A stretch of 64,000 bases of DNA from Calditerricola satsumensis. Lineage in GTDB: Bacteria; Bacillota; Bacilli; Calditerricolales; Calditerricolaceae. The stretch is from contig NZ_BMOF01000001.1 in the NCBI RefSeq assembly GCF_014646935.1, positions 94,431 through 158,430 of the forward strand, written 5' to 3'. Both the position numbers and the translations under genes were made by a program. The notes below the pieces were generated by a model. The model did not search any database, was not told the DNA's origin, and saw nothing but the letters and a program-made list of their open reading frames with translations. Numbering within the stretch: the stretch's first letter is position 1; every line of letters begins with the position of its first letter. Shown here in pieces: positions 1 to 9,717 of this stretch.

Positions 1-668
<668 letters not shown>

Positions 669-710
669 CGCGGGAAGCGCGTTTCCACCGACAATCGAGG
701 AGGGATCGAC

Positions 711-3137
711 ATGCGCGTTTCGCTCCGCTGGCTGGGGCAATACGTGGACATCGCCGACCTGCCGCCGGAAGCGTTGGCGGAGAAGCTCACCCGCAGCGGC
801 GTGGCCGTTGAGGGGATCGAGCGGCGCAATGCGGGCCTCGAAGGCGCGGTGATCGGGCACGTTCTCGAATGCGCGCCCCATCCGCAGGCCGATCGGCTGC
901 GCGTGTGCCGGGTGGATGTCGGCCGCGGCGCGCCGCTGCAGATCGTCTGCGGGGCGCCCAATGTTGCCGCGGGGCAGAAGGTGGCCGTCGCCCTGCCCGG
1001 CGCGCGCTTGCCGGACGGGCGGACCATCGGCGAAGCGACGCTCCGCGGCGTCGCGTCGCAGGGGATGATCTTGTCCGGGCAAGAGATGGGGCTCCCCGAC
1101 AAGGTGATTCCCCGTGCGATGCGCGACGGCATCCTCGTGCTTGCCGACGACGCGCCGGTGGGGGCCGATGCTGCGGCGCACCTGGGGCTGGACGACGTGG
1201 TGCTGGAGCTGGACCTGACGCCCAACCGCGCCGACTGCTTAAGCCTGCTCGGCGTCGCCTACGAGGTGGCCGCCATCTTGAACCGGTCCGTGACCTTGCC
1301 GCCGGAAGAGGTGCCCGAGGAAGGGGCGCCGGCGGCAGACGCGGTGCGCGTGGCCATCGAGGCGCCGGACCATTGCCACCGCTATGCGGCGCGGCTGGTG
1401 CGCGGGGTGCGCATCGGGCCTTCGCCGCAGTGGCTGCAGAACCGGCTGATGGCCGCCGGCATCCGGCCGATCAACAACGTCGTCGACGTGACGAACTACG
1501 TGATGCTCGAGTACGGCCAGCCGCTGCACGCCTTCGATTATGGCGCCCTCGCCGGAGGGAACATTGTGGTGCGCCTGGCCCGTGAAGGCGAGCGGCTGGT
1601 GACGCTGGACGAGGTGGAGCGCGTCCTGGACGGCCAGACGCTTCTCATTACCGACGGCACGAAGGCGATAGGGATCGCCGGCGTGATGGGCGGCGCCAAT
1701 TCGGAGGTGCGCGACGCTACCGTCGACGTGCTCCTCGAGTCGGCGTACTTCGTTCCGGCGTCGGTGCGGCGCACGTCGCGCAAGCTGGGCATCCGCTCGG
1801 AGGCGGCGCTGCGCTTTGAAAAGGGCGTCGATCCGGGCCGCGTCATCCCCGCCCTCAACCGCGCCGCGCGCCTCTTGGCGGAGCTGGCCGGGGGCCGCGT
1901 CGCGCCGGGCGTGGTCGAGGCCGTCGTGCGCACGGAGGCGCCGCGCGTCATCGCCGTGCGTCCGCGGCGCGTCAACGACCTGCTCGGCACGGCCCTGAGC
2001 GACGCGGAGATGGGCGAGGTGTTTCGCCGCCTGGGCTTTGCCGTCGACGCGCAGCCCGACGGGACGCTGGCCGTTACCGTGCCCACGCGCCGGACGGACG
2101 TGACGACGGAGATCGATCTCGTGGAGGAAGTGGCGCGCCTCGTCGGCTACGACCACATCCCGACGACGATGATCGAGGGCCCCACCACTGCGGGCCGGCT
2201 CACGCGGGCGCAGGCGCTGCGCCGCCGCGTGCGTCGTCTCCTACAGCAGGCCGGGCTGTCCGAGGCGGTCACCTACTCGCTCACCGACCCCGAGCGCGCG
2301 GCGCGCGTGGCCCCGCTGCGCGACGGGGTGCGCCCGATCGCCCTGGCCATGCCGATGAGCGAGGAGCGGAGCGTGCTCCGCACCACCCTCGTGCCGCACC
2401 TGCTGGACGCCGTGGCCTATAACCGGGCGCGCAAAAACGAGGACGTGCGGCTCTTTGAAATCGGGCGCGTCTTCTGGACGTCCGAGGCGCGCGTAAGCCG
2501 CCTGCCGGAGGAGCGCCTGCTCGTCGCCGCGGCGCTGACCGGGCATGCCGCCCCGGTGCACTGGGCCGAAAAGCGGGAGAAGGTGGACTTCTATCACGCC
2601 AAGGGCGTGGTGGAGTTTCTCCTGGCCGAACTGGGCATTGGCGGGGTCGTGTTCGAGCCGGAATCGCGGGCGGGCCTGCATCCGGGACGGACGGCGCGCG
2701 TCAAGGCCGGCCAGACGGTGCTCGGGTATGTCGGGCAGCTGCACCCGGAGACGCAGGCGGCGTGGGACCTGGCGGAAACCTACGTGTTCGAGCTGGACCT
2801 TGATGCCCTGGTGGGCCTGGCCGCCTCGACGCGCCGCTTTGCGCCGCTGCCGAAGGTGCCGGCCGTGCTGCGCGACCTGGCCATCGTCGTCGACCGCGAC
2901 GTGCCGGCGGCGGCGCTGGAGTCGGTGATTCGCGAGGCGGGCGGGGACATCCTGGAGGCGGTAACCCTCTTCGACGTCTACACCGGGGAGCCGATTCCGG
3001 AAGGCCAAAAGAGCGTCGCCTTCTCCCTTGTGTTCCGCGACCCGGCGCGCACGCTGACCGACGAGGAGGTGGCGGCGGCCCACGAGAGAATCGTCGCCGC
3101 CCTCGAGCGCGCGCACGGGGCCAAGCTGCGCGGCTAG
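711..3137 (+). CDS. pheT: Phenylalanine--tRNA ligase beta subunit
   Basis: This 808-residue protein is full length for the family. An N-terminal EMAP-like tRNA-binding domain (about residues 40-155, with VCGAPNVAAGQKV) is followed by the B3/B4 editing domain (from about 210), the B5 domain (about 405-480), the catalytic-like core, and a C-terminal FDX-ACB anticodon-binding domain (about 710-808). It partners PheS in the heterotetramer; the B3/B4 domain hydrolyses Tyr-tRNA-Phe. The ATG follows a gaggaggga ribosome-binding site. It is probably co-transcribed with pheS. No terminator stem directly follows; the next 140 bases form a separate repeat element. Confidence 0.97.
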   Translation: MRVSLRWLGQYVDIADLPPEALAEKLTRSGVAVEGIERRNAGLEGAVIGHVLECAPHPQADRLRVCRVDVGRGAPLQIVCGAPNVAAGQKVAVALPGARLPDGRTIGEATLRGVASQGMILSGQEMGLPDKVIPRAMRDGILVLADDAPVGADAAAHLGLDDVVLELDLTPNRADCLSLLGVAYEVAAILNRSVTLPPEEVPEEGAPAADAVRVAIEAPDHCHRYAARLVRGVRIGPSPQWLQNRLMAAGIRPINNVVDVTNYVMLEYGQPLHAFDYGALAGGNIVVRLAREGERLVTLDEVERVLDGQTLLITDGTKAIGIAGVMGGANSEVRDATVDVLLESAYFVPASVRRTSRKLGIRSEAALRFEKGVDPGRVIPALNRAARLLAELAGGRVAPGVVEAVVRTEAPRVIAVRPRRVNDLLGTALSDAEMGEVFRRLGFAVDAQPDGTLAVTVPTRRTDVTTEIDLVEEVARLVGYDHIPTTMIEGPTTAGRLTRAQALRRRVRRLLQQAGLSEAVTYSLTDPERAARVAPLRDGVRPIALAMPMSEERSVLRTTLVPHLLDAVAYNRARKNEDVRLFEIGRVFWTSEARVSRLPEERLLVAAALTGHAAPVHWAEKREKVDFYHAKGVVEFLLAELGIGGVVFEPESRAGLHPGRTARVKAGQTVLGYVGQLHPETQAAWDLAETYVFELDLDALVGLAASTRRFAPLPKVPAVLRDLAIVVDRDVPAAALESVIREAGGDILEAVTLFDVYTGEPIPEGQKSVAFSLVFRDPARTLTDEEVAAAHERIVAALERAHGAKLRG

Positions 3138-3180
3138 CGCGCTGCCTATTCGTCCCGAATGCCAGCAAGGGAACGGGGCC

Positions 3181-3319
3181 GGGGCTGTCCCAAAAGGAGA
3201 GAAATCTCCTGGGGATAGCCCCTCTTCTAACCGCCGCTTTCAAAAGTACGCGATCTCTTCTACATTTTTAGGAAAAAGAGGGGGCTCGTCCTTGGTCGTT
3301 AGACGTTTGGGACAGCCCC
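3181..3319. repeat. 139-bp element with 14-bp perfect terminal inverted repeats
   Basis: GGGGCTGTCCCAAA at 3181-3194 is repeated in exact inverse orientation at 3306-3319. A related, imperfect copy of the right end (tttgagacagcc plus T-run) recurs at 3492-3513. Such GGGCTGTCCCAAAA-type ends occur on insertion sequences of Firmicutes, so this may be a MITE or IS remnant. The right arm is followed by a T-run, so the hairpin may also stop transcription from pheT. There is no coding capacity inside. The assignment to a mobile element is inference. Confidence 0.55.
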
Positions 3320-3326
3320 TTTTTGT

Positions 3327-3490
3327 CTAGAGCCTGATGATCCCTTCAAACGAGCCTTCCAATATCTTCTTTCCCTCCTGGTTAAAGCACGCCACAGCGG
3401 CAGCGATTTCCGCTTTGCTTTCCTTCCGTTCATAACGGGTGACGGTAACTTCACAGCGAATCGTGTCTCCCGTATCCTTCGGGGTTCCTC
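3327..3490 (-). pseudogene. C-terminal fragment of a MaoC-like hot-dog fold protein
   Basis: The reverse strand encodes about 54 residues ending in a stop at 3327. They contain GDTIRCEVTVTRYERKES and a VACFNQEGKKILEG segment, the pattern seen at the end of MaoC-type hydratase or thioesterase hot-dog domains. No upstream part of such a gene exists, because the frame runs into the repeat at 3491 and then across zapA. The fragment lies between two IS-like ends. I read it as a gene remnant left by an insertion or deletion. The family assignment is by eye only. Confidence 0.4.
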
Positions 3491-3617
3491 TTTTGAGACA
3501 GCCTTTTTTGTCTTGTCGAACGGCGGCGAAGGGGCGACGAAAATTTTGGCGGTGCGCCGCGAATATCGTATAATTTGGGTAACCATCCCAAGGCGCGACA
3601 AAGGAGGCCCAATCCCG

Positions 3618-3893
3618 GTGCAGGACGCGGGGAAAACGAGACTGCGCGTCAAGATTTTCGGCCAGCACTACACCGTCGTCAGCACGGAACCGGCAGCCTT
3701 TTTGCACATGGTGGCCGGTCACGTCGACGACACGATGCGCCAGATCGCGGCGGCCAACCCGCGTTTGGACGTGACGCGGCTGGCCATTTTGGCCGCGCTC
3801 AACATCGCCGGCGAGTATTTCAAGCTCAAGGAGGCGTACGAGCGCCTGCTGGCGCAGGAGCGCGCGCCGGTGGCGTCGGTTCCGCGCGAATGA
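3618..3893 (+). CDS. zapA: Cell division protein ZapA
   Basis: ZapA is a small FtsZ-ring stabiliser that bundles protofilaments at mid-cell. The 91-residue protein has the family N-terminus (RLRVKIFGQHYTVVS) and the helix VDDTMRQIAAANPRLDVTRLAILAALNIAGE, here quoted in part only as the helix at residues 35-65, followed by a coiled-coil tail (FKLKEAYERLLAQE). GTG at 3618 is chosen because AAGGAGG lies 10 nt upstream (3601-3607); an upstream in-frame ATG at 3513 has no such site. The stop overlaps the next gene (ATGA). The position between pheT and cvpA/polX is conserved in Bacillales. Confidence 0.93.
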   Translation: MQDAGKTRLRVKIFGQHYTVVSTEPAAFLHMVAGHVDDTMRQIAAANPRLDVTRLAILAALNIAGEYFKLKEAYERLLAQERAPVASVPRE

Positions 3894-4447
3894 GCGGGCG
3901 AACGCTGGACCTCGTGGTGCTCGGTTTGGGGCTCTTGAGCGCGGCCGTGGGCTTTCGCCGCGGGCTGGTGCGGCAGGCGATGAACCTTGTTGGATTGGTG
4001 GCGGCCCTGCTCGTGGCGCGTCGTTATGCGTCCGACGTGGCCGCTCTTTTGGCGGACCGTTTTCCGGCTTTGGGACCCGGGGCCCTGGTGACGGGCGGCT
4101 CCTCCGCACTGGGGAGGGTCATGGCGCTCGTCCTCGCGTTTGTGGGCATCGTGCTGGCCGTCCGCCTGGCCGTCCGGTTTGCCGCGCGCGTCCTCGAGGG
4201 GCTGTGCGCCTTGCCGGTGCTCAGCGGCCTCAACCGCGCCGGCGGTGCCCTGTTCGCGCTGGCCGAATATGCATTGGCCGCGGCCCTCGTGCTGAACCTG
4301 CTGCGCCTCGTCCCCCATCCCGGCGTGGCGGCGATGCTGGCCGATTCCGCCTGCGCCCAGCAGGTCTTTTCCTGGACCGCCGCCCTCATGCGGTGGCTGT
4401 TGGACGGATGGCTTCCCGCGCCAGGAGGGCCGGCGAACACGGTGTAA
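3890..4447 (+). CDS. CvpA family membrane protein
   Basis: This 185-residue integral membrane protein has about four hydrophobic segments (residues 5-20, 28-45, 75-100, 120-140). The N-terminal pattern DLVVLGLGLLSAAVGFRRGL matches the CvpA/colicin V production family, whose exact role is unknown. The B. subtilis counterpart in this position is yshB. Its ATG overlaps the zapA stop by 4 nt, so translation is probably coupled. polX follows 66 nt downstream. Confidence 0.85.
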   Translation: MSGRTLDLVVLGLGLLSAAVGFRRGLVRQAMNLVGLVAALLVARRYASDVAALLADRFPALGPGALVTGGSSALGRVMALVLAFVGIVLAVRLAVRFAARVLEGLCALPVLSGLNRAGGALFALAEYALAAALVLNLLRLVPHPGVAAMLADSACAQQVFSWTAALMRWLLDGWLPAPGGPANTV

Positions 4448-4513
4448 AACGATGGCGCCACCTGCACCCTATAGACGGCTATCCGGAACATGCCCGCACA
4501 AGGAGGACCCGAC

Positions 4514-6232
4514 GTGAACAACCGCGACATCGCCGCCGTGCTCCGGCGGATTGCCGATCTCCTGGACATCGAGGGCGACAACCCGTTTCGTGCCAATGCT
4601 TACCGTCGCGCCGCCCAGGCCATTGAGACCTGTCGCCAGCCGGTGGCCGAACTGGCTGACGTGACCGCGCTTCCGGGTGTGGGCAAGGGCGTGGCCGCCG
4701 TGGTGGACGAGCTTGTGGCCACAGGCCGTTCGACGCTCCTTGAGGAGCTGGAGGCGAAGATTCCCGCTGGCCTTCTCGCCCTCCTGCGCGTCCCCGGGCT
4801 GGGGCCGAAGAAGATCGGCGTGCTGTATCGGGAACTGGGCATCACCTCGCTGGCCGATCTGGAGAAGGCGCTGAACGAACAGCGCGTGCGCGCCCTGCCG
4901 GGTTTTGGGGCCAAGACGGAGCAAAACCTGCGCCAGGCCCTTCGTGCCGCCACCCAGCGGCCCGAGCGCCTGCCGCTGGCGTACGTGTTGCCCGTCGCCG
5001 AAGCGATCGAGCAGCACCTGGCGAGCCTGGAGGCCGTGGCCCGCTTTTCCCGCGCCGGGAGCCTGCGACGATGGAAGGAGACGGTGAAAGACCTCGACTT
5101 TGTGGTTGCCACCGCGTTGCCCGAGGAGGTGGCCGATGCCCTGGCGGCGATGCCCGGTGTGGCGCGGGTGATCGCCAAGGGCCCGACCAAGGTGTCCGTG
5201 GAGCTGGACCTGACCTGGCCGGTGACGGTGGATTTCCGCCTCGTGCCGCCGGAGGCCTTCGCCAGCGCCCTGCACCATTTCACCGGCTCGGCCGAACACC
5301 ATGTCCGCCTGCGCCAGCGGGCCAAGGCGAAGGGGCTTTCGCTCAGCGAGTATGGGGCGGAAGAGGCAGCCAGCGGGCGCCGCATCGCCTTTGCGTCGGA
5401 GGAGGCGCTCTACGCGGCCCTCGATTTGCCCTACATTCCGCCGGAGCTGCGCGAAGGGGAGGACGAGATCGAGGCGGCCGAAGCGGGCCGCCTGCCGCGT
5501 TTGATTGCGGAGGCCGACGTGCGCGGCGACCTGCACCTGCACACCACCTGGAGCGACGGCGGCAACACGATCGAGGAGATGGCCGAAGCGGCTCGCCTGC
5601 GCGGGTACGCGTACATCGCCGTGACCGACCACTCCCAATCGCTGAAAATTGCCGGCGGCCTGTCGCCCAAGGAACTGGCCGCACAGCGCGAGGCGATCGC
5701 CGACCTGAACAAGCGGTGGGACGACTTTGCCGTCCTCACCGGCGTGGAAATGGACATCCTCCCCGACGGCCGCCTGGATTATCCCGACGACGTGCTGAAA
5801 GAGCTGGACGTGGTGATCGGGTCGATTCACCAGCGCTTCCGCCAAGACGCGGACACCTTAACCAAGCGGATCATCGGGGCCATTGAGAACACGCACGTGG
5901 ACATCATTGCCCACCCGACGGGGCGGCTCATCGCGCGACGCGATCCCTACCCCCTCAACCTTGACGCCGTGTTCGAGGCGGCCCGGGAGACGGGAACGGC
6001 CCTGGAGCTGAACAGCAACCCCAACCGGCTGGATTTGAAGCCGGAGCACCTGCGCCGCGCCAAGGCGCTGGGGGTGCCGATTGCCATCGGCAGCGACGCC
6101 CACAGCGTGGCGGAGCTGGACAACATCCGCGCCGGAGTTGGCACGGCGCGGCGCGGATGGCTGGAGAAAACCGATGTCCTCAACACCCGCCCGCTGGATG
6201 CGCTTCTCGCCTACCTGCGTCGAAACGGCTGA
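4514..6232 (+). CDS. polX: DNA polymerase/3'-5' exonuclease PolX
   Basis: The 572-residue protein is the usual bacterial PolX length. Its N-terminal family X polymerase core has helix-hairpin-helix repeats (LPGVGKGVAAVV and VPGLGPKKIGVLY), the metal site GSLRRWKETVKDLDFVV and the third Asp in VTVDFR. The C-terminal PHP phosphoesterase domain begins near residue 335 with DLHLHTTWSDGG and continues with TDHSQS, GVEMDIL, IGSIH, IIAHPTGR and IGSDAHS, all metal ligands of an active 3'-5' exonuclease. PolX acts in gap-filling DNA repair. GTG 4514 is preceded by AAGGAGGA; the ATG eight codons earlier overlaps that site. Confidence 0.95.
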   Translation: MNNRDIAAVLRRIADLLDIEGDNPFRANAYRRAAQAIETCRQPVAELADVTALPGVGKGVAAVVDELVATGRSTLLEELEAKIPAGLLALLRVPGLGPKKIGVLYRELGITSLADLEKALNEQRVRALPGFGAKTEQNLRQALRAATQRPERLPLAYVLPVAEAIEQHLASLEAVARFSRAGSLRRWKETVKDLDFVVATALPEEVADALAAMPGVARVIAKGPTKVSVELDLTWPVTVDFRLVPPEAFASALHHFTGSAEHHVRLRQRAKAKGLSLSEYGAEEAASGRRIAFASEEALYAALDLPYIPPELREGEDEIEAAEAGRLPRLIAEADVRGDLHLHTTWSDGGNTIEEMAEAARLRGYAYIAVTDHSQSLKIAGGLSPKELAAQREAIADLNKRWDDFAVLTGVEMDILPDGRLDYPDDVLKELDVVIGSIHQRFRQDADTLTKRIIGAIENTHVDIIAHPTGRLIARRDPYPLNLDAVFEAARETGTALELNSNPNRLDLKPEHLRRAKALGVPIAIGSDAHSVAELDNIRAGVGTARRGWLEKTDVLNTRPLDALLAYLRRNG

Positions 6233-6425
6233 CGTTTCGGCGCTTTTCATTTATGAGCGGTATTGTAGCCTAAACGGAAAAACAAAAATCGTAGATCGTT
6301 AGGTCTTTGACGACTTCAAGAAAGACAAGGCGATCATAGAGTGAGATAGGGTCGACCGCGAGGGGATGGCGCAAGCCTCGCGCGGAACCGGGTCGACCCC
6401 AAAGGAAGGAGAAGGAGGTGGAACC

Positions 6426-6521
6426 ATGTCGCATCGACGGGGGATTTTTGGTGGAGGGCTGTTCTCCATCATCATCGTGATCCTGATTCTCTTGTTCCTC
6501 TTTAACGATGATTTCTTCTGA
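6426..6521 (+). CDS. 31-residue membrane micropeptide
   Basis: A very strong ribosome-binding site (gaaggagaaggaggtgg, 6404-6420) precedes ATG 6426. The peptide starts MSHRRGIFGGGLFS, runs through one hydrophobic helix (IIIVILILLFLF) and ends NDDFF. A good rho-independent terminator follows, so this is an expressed small gene rather than chance. The shape (Gly-rich start, single helix) recalls sporulation micropeptides of the YjcZ type, but the exact family is not certain. Confidence 0.7.
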   Translation: MSHRRGIFGGGLFSIIIVILILLFLFNDDFF

Positions 6522-6542
6522 TAGAGGAACCGCTCACGCAGC

Positions 6543-6570
6543 AAAGCCGCCCTTTCCCTGGGCGGCTTTT
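6543..6570 (+). terminator. Rho-independent terminator
   Basis: The stem AAAGCCGCCC / GGGCGGCTTT has a 7-nt loop and runs into T residues. It lies 21 nt after the micropeptide stop and just before the end of the convergent membrane gene, so it could serve both strands. Confidence 0.85.
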
Positions 6571-6599
6571 GTATGCGGTCGGGCATAGGCGCCTGGCGG

Positions 6600-6974
6600 T
6601 TACTTGTTCGCGCCGTTTCCGTTTTGTCGGGCACTGCGGGAAAAGCGGAACGGCGTGGGGATGAACAGGTCGATGATCCCGATGACCAGGGCGGCCAGCA
6701 GGGCCCCCAGAATGGTGACCCGCACGCCGGGAACCAGGTACTGGGTGGCATAGATGACGATGGCGCTGACCAAGAAGCCGACAATCCCGCGGCTGTAGGG
6801 GGAAATGTTGTCCCCGAAAAAGCGCTCGATCACCCAGCCGATGACGGCGATGGCGAGCGCGGCCATGATGGCGTTGCCAAATCCGAACACCGAAAAGCCT
6901 GGCACGATGTACCCGACAAACAAAAGGACGAGCGCGGAAACGATAAAGCGAACCACCAACCCTAACCAGCGCAT
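6600..6974 (-). CDS. Phage holin superfamily IV / YvlD-like membrane protein
   Basis: The 124-residue protein has four hydrophobic segments separated by short loops (about residues 5-25, 30-50, 63-80, 86-108). The pattern fits the PF04020 family (YvlD of B. subtilis), which is named after holins but is widespread in chromosomes and linked to envelope stress. ATG 6974 is preceded by AAGGAGGACA on the reverse strand. It is divergent from mutS2 and convergent with the micropeptide gene. The actual function is unknown. Confidence 0.8.
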   Translation of the reverse strand: MRWLGLVVRFIVSALVLLFVGYIVPGFSVFGFGNAIMAALAIAVIGWVIERFFGDNISPYSRGIVGFLVSAIVIYATQYLVPGVRVTILGALLAALVIGIIDLFIPTPFRFSRSARQNGNGANK

Positions 6975-7070
6975 GGGTGTTGTCCTCCTTCGCGATTGTT
7001 CAGCTTTAACGTTTCCCGTTCGCGCGCCGTTTATACCCGCGCGCCATGGAAAACGTTCGCTTTTGCCATT

Positions 7071-7099
7071 CCGACATGCGCGGCGAGGCGGGTTATAAT
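7071..7099 (+). promoter_or_regulatory. Probable sigma-A promoter of mutS2
   Basis: The -10 hexamer TATAAT at 7094-7099 lies 17 nt after CCGACA (7071-7076), a weak -35. It sits 47 nt upstream of the chosen mutS2 start. Confidence 0.6.
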
Positions 7100-7145
7100 G
7101 GGATGGAGAACGACGCGTGATACGCCAACGGGTCAGGAGGAGACG

Positions 7146-9506
7146 ATGATTGACGAAAGGGCGCTAGAGGTCTTGGAATTCCCCAAAATTCTCGCCGCGC
7201 TAGCCGAAAAGACGGTGTCCCCGCTCGGCCGGGAAAAGGCGGAGGCGCTGCGGCCGTCGACGGACCCGGCCGTCGTGCGGACGTGGCAGGACGAGACGGC
7301 GGAAGCCGCGCGCCTCTTGCGCCACCACGACGCCGTCCCGCTGGCCGGCGTGCGCGACATTCGCCCCCTGGTCAGCCGGGCGCAAAAGGGCGGCACGCTG
7401 CTTCCCGATGACTTCGTCGCCATCGCCCAAACGCTGAAAACGGGGCGGCGGCTGAAGGCGTTTCTCCTCAAGGCCACTGCGGACGGCACGTACCCGCACC
7501 TGCGGGCGCTGGCCGAGCGGCTGGTCAGCCTGGCCGATCTGGAACAGGCCATCGGCGAGGCCATCGGCGAGCACGGCGAGGTGCTCGATTCGGCCAGCCC
7601 CGCGCTGCGCGCCATTCGCGCGGAGATCCGCGCCCTGGAAAGCCGCATCCGCGAGACGCTGGAGGGCCTCATCCGCAATCCGGCCACCCAGAAACTGTTG
7701 CAAGAGCCCTTGATCACGGTGCGCAACGGGCGGTACGTGCTGCCGGTGAAACAGGAGCACCGCGGGGCGTTCGGGGGGATTGTCCACGACCAATCGGCTT
7801 CCGGGGCCACGCTGTTTGTCGAGCCGCAGGCCGTCGTTGCCCTGGGGAACCGGCTGCGGGAGGCGCAGCGGCGCGAGGAGCGGGAGATCGCGCGCATCTT
7901 GGCGCAGCTGTCGGCCAAGGTGGCGGCGGCGGGCGAGGCGCTGCTCGCCAACGCCGAAACGCTCGGCCAGCTCGACTTTGTCTTCGCCAAGGCGCATCTT
8001 GCCCGGGAGCAAGACGCCGGCAAGCCGGCCCTCAACACAAAGGGCTACCTGGTGCTGCGCCGCGCCCGCCATCCGCTCATCCCCAGGGACCGGGTGGTGC
8101 CCATCGACGTGGAGCTGGGGCGAACGTTCACCTCCCTTGTCATCACCGGTCCCAACACCGGCGGGAAGACGGTGACGCTCAAGACGATCGGCCTTCTCAC
8201 CCTCATGGCCCTGGCCGGGCTGCACATCCCGGCCGAGGCGGACAGCGACGTGGCCGTCTTTTCCGGCGTGTACGCCGACATCGGCGACGAGCAGAGCATC
8301 GAGCAGAGCCTCAGCACCTTCTCATCGCACATGACCAACATCATCCGCATTCTCCGGCGGGTCGACGCAAACAGCCTCGTGCTCCTCGACGAGCTGGGCG
8401 CCGGAACCGATCCGACGGAGGGGGCGGCCCTCGCCACGGCCATCCTCGACTACCTGCACCGCCGTGGCGTGCGCACGGTGGCCACCACCCACTACAGCGA
8501 GCTGAAGGCGTACGCCTACAACCGGACCGGCGTGATGAACGCCAGCGTGGAGTTTGACGCCGAAACGCTGCGCCCCACCTACCGCCTGCTCATCGGCGTG
8601 CCCGGACGAAGCAACGCCTTCGCCATCGCCCAGCGGTTGGGGCTGCCCGAAGAGATCGTGACCGCGGCCCGCAGCCAGCTTGGCGAAGACGAGCGGCGCG
8701 TAGAGGCGATGATCGCCTCGCTGGAGGAAAACCAGAGGCGCGCGGAGGCCGAGCGGCAAGAAGCCGAGCGGCTGCGGCGGGAAGTGGAACGCCTGCGCGA
8801 CGAGCTGGCGCGGGAACGGGAGCGGTTTGCCCAAGAAAAGAACCGCCTGCTCGAAAAGGCGGAGCGAGAAGCGAACCAGGCGGTGGAGAGGGCACGGCGG
8901 GAAGCGGAGGCTATTCTGGCCGAGCTGCGCGAGCAGGCCAAGGCGGAACAGGCGTCCATCCGCGAACACCGCCTCATCGCCCTGCGCAACCAGCTGGACC
9001 GCGCGCGCGTGCGCTTTGCGCGGGAGGCGCCTCCGCGCCCGGCACGGAAGGCCAATCCGCGACCGGTGCGCGAAGGCGACACCGTCCGCGTGCTGACCCT
9101 TGACCAGAAGGGCACGGTGCTCGAGAAGGCCGGGGACCAGGAGTGGCTGGTGTCCGTCGGGCTGATGAAGGTGAAGGTGAAGGAACGGGACCTCGAGCTC
9201 CTTGAGGGAGAGCCGCAGGAGGAATGGGTGCCGGTCGCGGCGGTGAAGGGCGGCGGAAGCGCGGTGTCGCCCGAGCTCGATCTTCGCGGGCATACCGTGG
9301 AGGAAGCGCTCGTGGAGCTGGACCAGTATCTCGATCGCGCCCTGATGGCCGGGCTGCACCAGGTCACCGTCATTCACGGCAAGGGGACCGGCGCCCTGCG
9401 CAGCGGCGTCCAGGAGTTCCTCAAGCGGCACAAACACGTGCGCGCCTTCCGCTTGGGCGGTCCTGGCGAGGGCGGATCGGGCGTGACGGTGGTGGAGCTG
9501 GGCTAG
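7146..9506 (+). CDS. mutS2: Endonuclease MutS2
   Basis: The 786-residue protein matches the B. subtilis MutS2 length (785). The MutS core and lever (residues 1-300) precede the ATPase domain with Walker A GPNTGGKTVTLK (about 335), a Walker B LVLLDELGAGTDP and the switch THYSELK. A long charged coiled coil follows (about 515-630, rich in E/R), then a C-terminal Smr nuclease domain starting at LDLRGHTVEEAL with the HGKGTG signature. Family members act in recombination control and rescue of collided ribosomes. ATG 7146 follows AGGAGG; upstream in-frame codons lack a binding site. Confidence 0.96.
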   Translation: MIDERALEVLEFPKILAALAEKTVSPLGREKAEALRPSTDPAVVRTWQDETAEAARLLRHHDAVPLAGVRDIRPLVSRAQKGGTLLPDDFVAIAQTLKTGRRLKAFLLKATADGTYPHLRALAERLVSLADLEQAIGEAIGEHGEVLDSASPALRAIRAEIRALESRIRETLEGLIRNPATQKLLQEPLITVRNGRYVLPVKQEHRGAFGGIVHDQSASGATLFVEPQAVVALGNRLREAQRREEREIARILAQLSAKVAAAGEALLANAETLGQLDFVFAKAHLAREQDAGKPALNTKGYLVLRRARHPLIPRDRVVPIDVELGRTFTSLVITGPNTGGKTVTLKTIGLLTLMALAGLHIPAEADSDVAVFSGVYADIGDEQSIEQSLSTFSSHMTNIIRILRRVDANSLVLLDELGAGTDPTEGAALATAILDYLHRRGVRTVATTHYSELKAYAYNRTGVMNASVEFDAETLRPTYRLLIGVPGRSNAFAIAQRLGLPEEIVTAARSQLGEDERRVEAMIASLEENQRRAEAERQEAERLRREVERLRDELARERERFAQEKNRLLEKAEREANQAVERARREAEAILAELREQAKAEQASIREHRLIALRNQLDRARVRFAREAPPRPARKANPRPVREGDTVRVLTLDQKGTVLEKAGDQEWLVSVGLMKVKVKERDLELLEGEPQEEWVPVAAVKGGGSAVSPELDLRGHTVEEALVELDQYLDRALMAGLHQVTVIHGKGTGALRSGVQEFLKRHKHVRAFRLGGPGEGGSGVTVVELG

Positions 9507-9613
9507 CGCGTTTCGTCGGCGCGCAGGGCCGACGGCTGGGTGTACCGGTAGGGTGCAGAAAGCACGGCGATGGCCGGGTGACCCAAGGCGACAGCGGGGA
9601 AGGGAGATGGCCC

Positions 9614-9703
9614 ATGTTTCTGGAACGGCTATCCAAATGGCTGCTGATCGTCGCGGCGATTTTCTTGCTTGGGGGAGCCCTGTATTGGGCGTATTTCGCG
9701 TAG
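9614..9703 (+). CDS. 29-residue single-helix membrane peptide
   Basis: ATG 9614 follows gggaagggagatggccc. The sequence MFLERLSKWLLIVAAIFLLG continues GALYWAYFA: a short basic start and one transmembrane helix. It ends 14 nt before the glycosyltransferase start, so the two are probably co-transcribed. No family was recognised. Its length, good start region and lack of overlap with other genes favour a real micropeptide. Confidence 0.5.
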   Translation: MFLERLSKWLLIVAAIFLLGGALYWAYFA

Positions 9704-9717
9704 ACCGGAGGGCTTGT

